From positions 129,875,354-129,939,353 of the forward strand of contig NC_066579.1 in NCBI RefSeq assembly GCF_024323335.1: DNA of 64,000 nt, given 5' to 3'. The DNA comes from Lathyrus oleraceus. Its lineage: Eukaryota > Streptophyta > Magnoliopsida > Fabales > Fabaceae. Shown here in pieces: positions 55,278 through 64,000 of the stretch. The position numbers were made by a program, and so were the translations under genes. Each line of letters starts with the position of its first letter. The first letter of the stretch is position 1. The notes beneath the pieces are model-generated. The model made no database searches, was not told the DNA's origin, and saw nothing but the letters and a program-made list of their open reading frames with translations.

Positions 55278-56106
55278 TATCTTCTTTTTCTTGAGAAAAC
55301 ACAAGGGAAAAAACCACTATCACTACCACCACTTCTATTACTATCAAAGCTAATGGAACTCTCACAATTACCAACGCATGCCTAGTTCCACTAGTATATA
55401 ATCAACTATCTCGTCAAGACGTTTGTGTATTCTATAATAGTAGTTCCATAAGGTTACACGTTCATTGTGAGATGGGGTCTTTATCAGGTTATCATTCTCA
55501 TATAAATCCCTAATTATCACCACAAAGGGAAAAGGGATAATGGATAATATCGAACCTACCTATACATGTAAAAGGGGGGGGGGGGCTTGGGCTTGAGAAG
55601 ATGAAAATTGTTAAAGAAGATGAGGGAGAATTTTGAGAGCTTTAGTTGAATAGTGTGTGAAAGGTTGAATGAGTTATGGTTGAATCCCTTTAATATAGGT
55701 AGTAAACTAGGGATGACCAAGGGTCTCCTAGGTTTCACATCAGAAATGAAAGGCTCTGCACGTTTATGACAAGTGTGAGATATTAAAGCCAATTTAGCGT
55801 CCCAAGGCTAAATCATCATTGATAGTATTAAGTACCTCACATACATTTTTCATCAAATGAAATTTGGAGATTTCCCCCAGCTCGCTTAAGATTCACCTTC
55901 TTCATGCCTAGAGATATATTCTAGACCCATAAAAGAGGGACTTGCCTCATACAAGAGGGATTCACCCATACAGAAGAGACTCATCCTAGATTTACCATAA
56001 GGGTTATCAAGATAAGGGGAAGAAAAACAAGAATAAATCACCTCGCCCTTTCCAAGCCCTCATGCTTGAGTGATTATGTATTGGTATATTTGTGAATGTC
56101 CCACAA
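55278..56106 (+). other. Tat noncoding region before polypurine tract
   Basis: A G11 run at 55574-55584; otherwise AT-rich without supported genes. A 78-codon minus frame at 55556-55792 has no recognisable features. Confidence 0.5.
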
Positions 56107-56127
56107 GGGGAGAGGATGGGAGGCAAG
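56107..56127 (+). other. Polypurine tract (Tat)
   Basis: GGGGAGAGGATGGGAGGCAAG, mostly purine, before the LTR start at about 56128-56131. Confidence 0.65.
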
Positions 56128-58885
<2,758 letters not shown>

Positions 58886-58887
58886 AT

Positions 58888-58899
58888 TGGTATCAGAGC
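58888..58899 (+). other. Primer binding site, tRNA-iMet type (right-end copia)
   Basis: TGGTATCAGAGC two bases after a CTTCA LTR end. Typical of copia elements. Confidence 0.8.
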
Positions 58900-61660
58900 A
58901 CCGATTATGTTATTGACTAGATTATGTCAAGCACTTAACCGTGTCATAAAAATATCCATTTTTCAAAACACATTAAGGCAATGTAAGAAACAATGATAAA
59001 AGAATATTAATATGCCACATGCACAGATCATGTAGATGCTGATAATGTTGAGTTGGAACAAGATGAATGAATAATGAAGAAATACAAATAGAATAATATT
59101 GGATTTAAAATTGTCTCCTTGAATGCTATTTCTTATAATAAGTATGAAAAGTTTGCAAATGATATTTATGTTAAATCCTCATTTGAATCTTTGAGAATGA
59201 CTCATAAAATATATGAGCAAGTACAACAATCCAAGGAGAAGACCGTGTGTTTGGTTTGAGGCTTTCAAAGTAAGGATTGGTGAAATATTTTAAGTACATG
59301 ATGCACAAAATTTCAAACTCCTAATTTGGCTTTGAAATCCTTAAACAAAGGTCACTATAATAGACCAATTGAAGAAGTTCATATGTAGCTAACCAATGAA
59401 GCAAAAATAAGCTACAATGATTACTCTCAATTTGTTCACTATCCAGAACTATAGAGCTGACTAGTTCTCTAGGTAGTCATGAGATCAAGAAAGAAGAAGA
59501 AAGATGTCAAAAGAAGCTTGTGACTCTAAAGAAGCATTTACCAGTGTTGGAAGCATAGTCAAATCAACTCCAAAATCCAAAGAAGAACATATGGACTTGT
59601 GTTTTCAACCTCTATGTTGAAGATGTCTGAAGCGATCAAGAAGGTCTTCTACCTTACGCACAATGAGGAATGTCACTAAAAATGGGGTGTTACTAGGTAA
59701 ACGAAGAAAATCCATAGAAAGAAATCATCTAGATAAGGAAGAAAGCTCTGATGGATACAGAAGGCAACTCTAAAGAAGATTCTGCTTAAAGGAAAAGCCA
59801 ACATGATGCTGATGAAAAGCACTGAAGAAGAAGAAGCTAAAGAGGCACAAAATCACTTAGCAACCATGGAAAACACTAAAGCCTGAAAATCAAACTCAAA
59901 AGCAGAAAAGGTAATCTCATTTAACTCTTTATTCTTTTTCAATTGAAATTCTTGAAAAGAATAAGAAACTTTAGAAAAGTCTCTTGAAACTTAGATAGAT
60001 TCATATAGCTTTTTTTGAAGCCCGTTGTGAGCCTATAAGAGAACACTCTAGTTTATTAAAGATCAAAATTATTTATGCTCTTAGAAGCTAAAATGATAAT
60101 CTAGAGAAAGAAACATTTTTAAAAGCTTTCATGGACTCTGAGTGTGTGTTGAAGAAACACTACACTTTTTTCTAGTAACTTCAACTAAGAGTTTACTAGA
60201 AGCACACCGACTTCTATGATTGTTTTTTTAAAAGAGGGCTATTTGAATGAAAAAGGGAATTTTCTTCTAAAAATAAAAACCTATTTTTTAATTAGGTGAA
60301 CATGTCTTTCACTATTTTTATTCTAACAAGAAATTAAACAAGTTTGATTCTCAAATAGTGTATCATGTTAAGATACTCTGAATGGTCAAAAATCTATAAA
60401 TCATCTAACACTGAAACTAATACTAAAAATGAATAAATTCATGCTTAGATTTCATGATAAGCTTGGCTCTAAAAAGTCAAAGCTAGTTGAAAATTTTGCA
60501 GAGTCAAAGGACTGCTTGCCAGACTCTAAATGCAAGGAATCTGAAGAAAGAGATTCTAAAGTTGTTGAATGCTAAAGTGTTCAAAATATGATCCTGACAT
60601 CATTCAAGTAAACACTAAGGATACTTGAGCAAAGTCATAATGTTATCTAAGACATAGTCCTTCTGGTAACTCATGTCATATAGACTCCAAAGTTAAAGTA
60701 ACCAAACGTGTTCCTATGGATCTAATGTAAAATAATTGTCATACAATACACCATCTGAACGTTTGAAGAAAGTTCATGGAATGCATAAATCATTGGCTCA
60801 ATTTCAACAACAAGAACAACAATCTGGGATTGAAAGATGAAAGCAATCACTATATGGATACAACACTCAGATTATCAGATTCTCTAAATAAGAAGGTTAT
60901 CAATGCAATAAGAGTAAAATTCATTCTTCCTTGATAAATTTTGTGTGTGTGTTTATCTTAGAATCATATTTTGCATTCGAAGTTCTAACCATACTAAGAT
61001 AAACATCATTTCATCAAAAACTATGTTTAGAAGGATAATTACTGATACATACCTTCAATGGACTGATATCTTATCATAAAACCCTTGCTGAAAATAAGAT
61101 TTATTTCATTTAGAAAAACTTACAAGAAAATTTTCTTCGAATGAATGATGAAATCTCATAACTCGTAGCATCAGAATGATTAAATATGATTCTAAATTAT
61201 TTTCCTCTGGACCAACCAACTCTCTTAGTGAGAAGGTTGTCATGGTCAGTAGAATCAAAGTCATAACCCTTTTTGGGAATTTTCTATCTTTTGATCTCTA
61301 AAAATCTTCAGTTACTCTCAAGTACTTTTTACTTTGACTATGATATATGACAAGTTGTTCTACAATCTTCTAAGCCATAAAAAACGCTTGTAATAGCTCT
61401 GGTTAAAATAAGTCATGCTTTGGCGCCCCCTACGTCATTAATGAATTAGAATAACAATGATATTTTTACAAATGTTGCATGTTAATTTATTTCTTTTCAG
61501 TTTTCCCAGTGATGTTTATATTCCCTCTCATTTCTCTCAAATCTTTTAAAAAACTCTTACTCTTCCTCTCCTCCACCTCTATATAAACCATGACTTGTTT
61601 TATTTTCTTATCATCTTTTTCAATCCTCTCTTTCACTCTCATCTCCTTTTATCACCCATC
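58900..61660 (+). other. Decayed copia interior, no readable gene
   Basis: Follows the primer site. Short Lys/Glu-rich and Ser-rich stretches in all frames, dense stops. A copia gag ancestry is plausible from position but I cannot show a motif. The sequence GGCGCCCCCT at 61422 marks no recognised boundary. Confidence 0.4.
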
Positions 61661-61666
61661 TCTTTG

Positions 61667-62416
61667 ATGGCGTCTTGCAAAACCTTCAATGGTGATGAAA
61701 CTAAGCTTTTTACTATTCTGGAATAAGTGGTTAACTTTAAATAGCTAAAAGACATAGGTCCCAACATTCATCATCTTGTTACTTCTTAATAATGGGGAAA
61801 CTACTTGGAAATACTCCCCAGTCCAGTCTTTCCCGATCTTGCCAAAAGATTTTGGGTGAATGTTGCGATTCATTTTAATGATGAAAATGTTGAGGAAAAT
61901 CAGTTTGTTGTCTTAAACACTGCTATTACCATCACTGTTTCGCTTATAGTTGATGTTATTATGTGCAACAGAGATGGTGTCGGTATTACGTGCTACAGAA
62001 CCAACCTCATATTTTGCAAAGACATTCTCTTTATCACCAAAAGTTCTAGAAACCCTTCTAAAGCTTCCAATCTAACTTCTGCGACAAATTTATGGTATCC
62101 ACTAATTATCATAAACTTTTTACTAGGGGATCATATCTCTCCCTTATTGTCTATGGATGACAGACACCTTATTTATTTCCTCATTTCAAGGGTAAAAGCT
62201 TCAACTATCTGAAAGAGAAAATATTGACCTCTCGTGAGGGTGAGTTTTCCTTCATTCCTTTTGGGAGAGTTCTCTCTGAATTGTTTTATTCAAAAAGGGA
62301 TATTTGAGGAAGTACCGATGGAAGATCAAACTGAAGCGCTTGAGACCTCCCGGGGAAAGAAGTTACTAGATGTTGAAGGCTTGGGGACTCAGAAGAAAAG
62401 GGAGTGTGACCCTTAG
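61667..62416 (+). pseudogene. Putative plant transposon protein, decayed
   Basis: One frame from ATG 61667 to the stop at 62414-62416, with in-frame stops near 61724, 61742, 61787, 61790, 62210 and 62225. Contains LPSPVFPDLAKRFWVNVAIH, ITVSLIVDVIM and later FLLGEFSLNCFIQKGIFEEV. The layout (P-x-aromatic, leucine, F/W-x-N-A/V, then an I-x-D-V-I/M helix) resembles the extra ORF of E2 and related legume proteins. The frame is preserved despite the stops, so decay has been by substitution rather than indels. Confidence 0.5.
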
Positions 62417-63693
62417 AAAAAATCCTTTGGATGATAGTTCATGTATCTTTTGTTCTTTGGTGTGAAGGTAATGGAAATACAAGAAAGAGAGGTTTGAAGA
62501 ATAAAAAATTTTGCAACCCAAATAGATAAACAAAAAACTAAGAACAAAATAATGAACACAATTATTTTTATCCTGGTTTGCTGTTAACAAAGCTACCTCC
62601 AGTCCATCCGCCAATGTGATTTGGCCTTATCACAAGGACTTAATCCACTATAACCAAACTTGATTACAACATAAAGACCAATTGTCAATGTCTTCTTGAG
62701 TAATTTTGACTAAACCCTAGTCACTCAAGGAAATACAATCATAAAGATTGATATACAAAGTGTGTTTAAAAAATGCTTCTAAGAAAGCAGAATACACAAA
62801 AGAATTAGAAGTATATTACACAAAATGTATTCTATGAAAAGTATGAACAAAAGCTCCTTATGTGTATGTTTCTTTTCTCTTAAACATATTCATAGTATGC
62901 AATATTCACATAATGATATTCTCTCAGTGTTGGCATTGTTCCATTCTTCCAAGACTCCTTTATATAGGCCATGAAAATATGTGTTGGAGGGTAGAAATGG
63001 AATACTTAAATATAGTTGTATTAGAAAGTTTGGTTATCAAGAGTTTGTCTTGTATCAAAGTCTTGGTTAAACTTGTATTAAATCTTGATGGGACATATAC
63101 CTTGTATCAAATAAATTCTCAATTTCTTGTATCATAACCTAGTTCGAAACTGACTTAAATCAGGGTTTGGTTTAAAAACCATATAAGTATGGTTAGCGTT
63201 TATTTAACTATGAATTCCTAGTTAACTTATGCAAGTCTTGGTTAACTTAACTTCTGGAGAACCTGGTTAACTTGAATCACAGATTGGTTTAAAAACCATA
63301 TAAGCTTGGTTAACGCCTGTTTAAGTATGAAGTCTTAGTTAACTTCTACAAGGCCTGGTTAACTTAACTTCTAAAGAACTTGGTAAACTTGACTAAAAAA
63401 GATCTTCTTAGCAATATTGGTGAACTTTATCAAAGTTCTCAGATTAGTAATCAGAGTTAGAAAAGTAAGAAGTATCAGAGTCAGATGTTTGGGATTCAGA
63501 AAGGAAATAAGTATATCAAAAATCCTGTCCATTATTCTCCCCATTTGTCATCAATCAAAAAGATTAAAAAAATAAATACAAAGGATAAAGACAAATGAAA
63601 ATTCATTTCATTCAGAAAGATAAAGATACATAAACAAAAGATAAACATTTAATCAAAAAGAAAAGTAAGCAACATTTTGAAACATTTTGGATT
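62417..63693. other. Unassigned repetitive DNA
   Basis: No gene recognised. Includes GTTAACAAAGCTACCTCCAG at 62583, probably part of a repeat family, and GGTTAAC-rich tandem units at 63169-63400. Confidence 0.4.
63169..63400. repeat. 117-bp tandem repeat, about two copies
   Basis: GGTTTAAAAACCATATAAG recurs at 63169 and 63286, with TGGTTAACTTAACTTCT also repeated at the same spacing. Diverged. Confidence 0.75.
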
Positions 63694-64000
63694 CTAGGTT
63701 AGGGGTAGCAGTCTTGACAAGATGACTTTAAGTAGTCCTTCAATCTTTGTGTTACTCTGAGCTTGTTCCTTGAACATATTGTCTTGCTTGTTCAGACGAG
63801 TCTTAACATCCAGATTCTCTTGCTTGAGTTCTTCCATTGTCTTCAGCACAAGAGGAGTAAGTTCAGCTTCCACCACTGGCTTTGTTCCAGATACAGTTGT
63901 AATCATAGTTTTTGGAGGAGGAAGAATAACTTATGTCTCAGCTTCAGCTTCAGCTTCAGGAGTAAGAGTTTCTGGAAGAGTAGTTTCTAAAGGAGGAAGA
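63694..64000 (-). pseudogene. Coiled-coil C-terminal fragment, runs off window
   Basis: Minus frame entering at 64000 with Pro/Glu-rich ETLTPEAEAEAET, a TAA near 63931, then MITTVSGTKPVVEAELTPLV and a heptad-like segment (MEELKQENLDVKTRLNKQDN) to the stop at 63694. Resembles the C-terminal tail of legume plant-transposon-type proteins. Family assignment is weak. Confidence 0.4.

Overview
The window is plant nuclear DNA made almost entirely of nested transposable elements. I found no host gene, tRNA, rRNA or CRISPR array. An Ogre/Tat element with a 4.9 kb LTR, Athila elements with tRNA-Asp primer sites, a Tekay chromovirus and SIRE-like copia sequence together suggest a large-genome legume of the tribe Fabeae (pea, vetch, lentil, grass-pea). 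That is inference from repeat families, not from a marker gene.

Layout. The oldest frame is a decayed Tat-type LTR element (about 51870-56593). A CACTA (En/Spm) DNA transposon on the minus strand sits in its 5' LTR, with its right terminus at 51869. The CACTA TNP2-like transposase gene is broken twice. At 15899/15900 it carries an Ogre element (7400-15899, continuing off the left edge), whose integrase gene was then hit by a nearly intact Tekay element (1-7399). At 16784/16785 and 50369/50370 it carries a minus-strand copia element with an imperfect 5-bp target duplication. The copia element holds three further elements plus an Ogre-like LTR (35951-39940). Element E4 (Athila-like, 17026-34810) lies in one copia LTR. 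Element E3 (Athila, minus, 17394-28209) lies inside E4's LTR. Element E2 (same family as E3, plus, 40496-49954) lies in the other copia LTR. The right end (56713-64000) holds a long (TA)n tract, a copia LTR end with a tRNA-iMet primer site, a decayed plant-transposon-protein gene and unassigned repeats.

LTR pairs compared by eye give a consistent stratigraphy: copia about 8 percent different, E4 about 3 percent, E3 about 1.1 percent, E2 7 of 1494, Tekay 2 of 1039. Inner elements are always younger than their hosts.

How the genes relate. Only the Tekay polyprotein is complete (gag, protease, RT, RNase H, integrase, chromodomain). E2 and E3 are complementary defectives of one family: E3 keeps RT/RNase H/integrase but lost the extra 3' ORF, and E2 keeps that ORF but has only an in-frame remnant of pol. 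E4 and the Tat element have gag/protease remnants without pol. The most interesting unexplained structure is a 50-nt module directly after the pol stop codon in E2, E3 and E4. It can fold into alternative hairpins with compensatory changes between families. In E2 and E3 it is followed by a 5' splice-site sequence, and in E2 a 3' splice site abuts the ATG of the extra ORF. Other signals are a helically phased palindrome array in the Tekay LTR and repeated CTCGC-TAG-GCGAG hairpins in the E2/E3 LTRs and leader.
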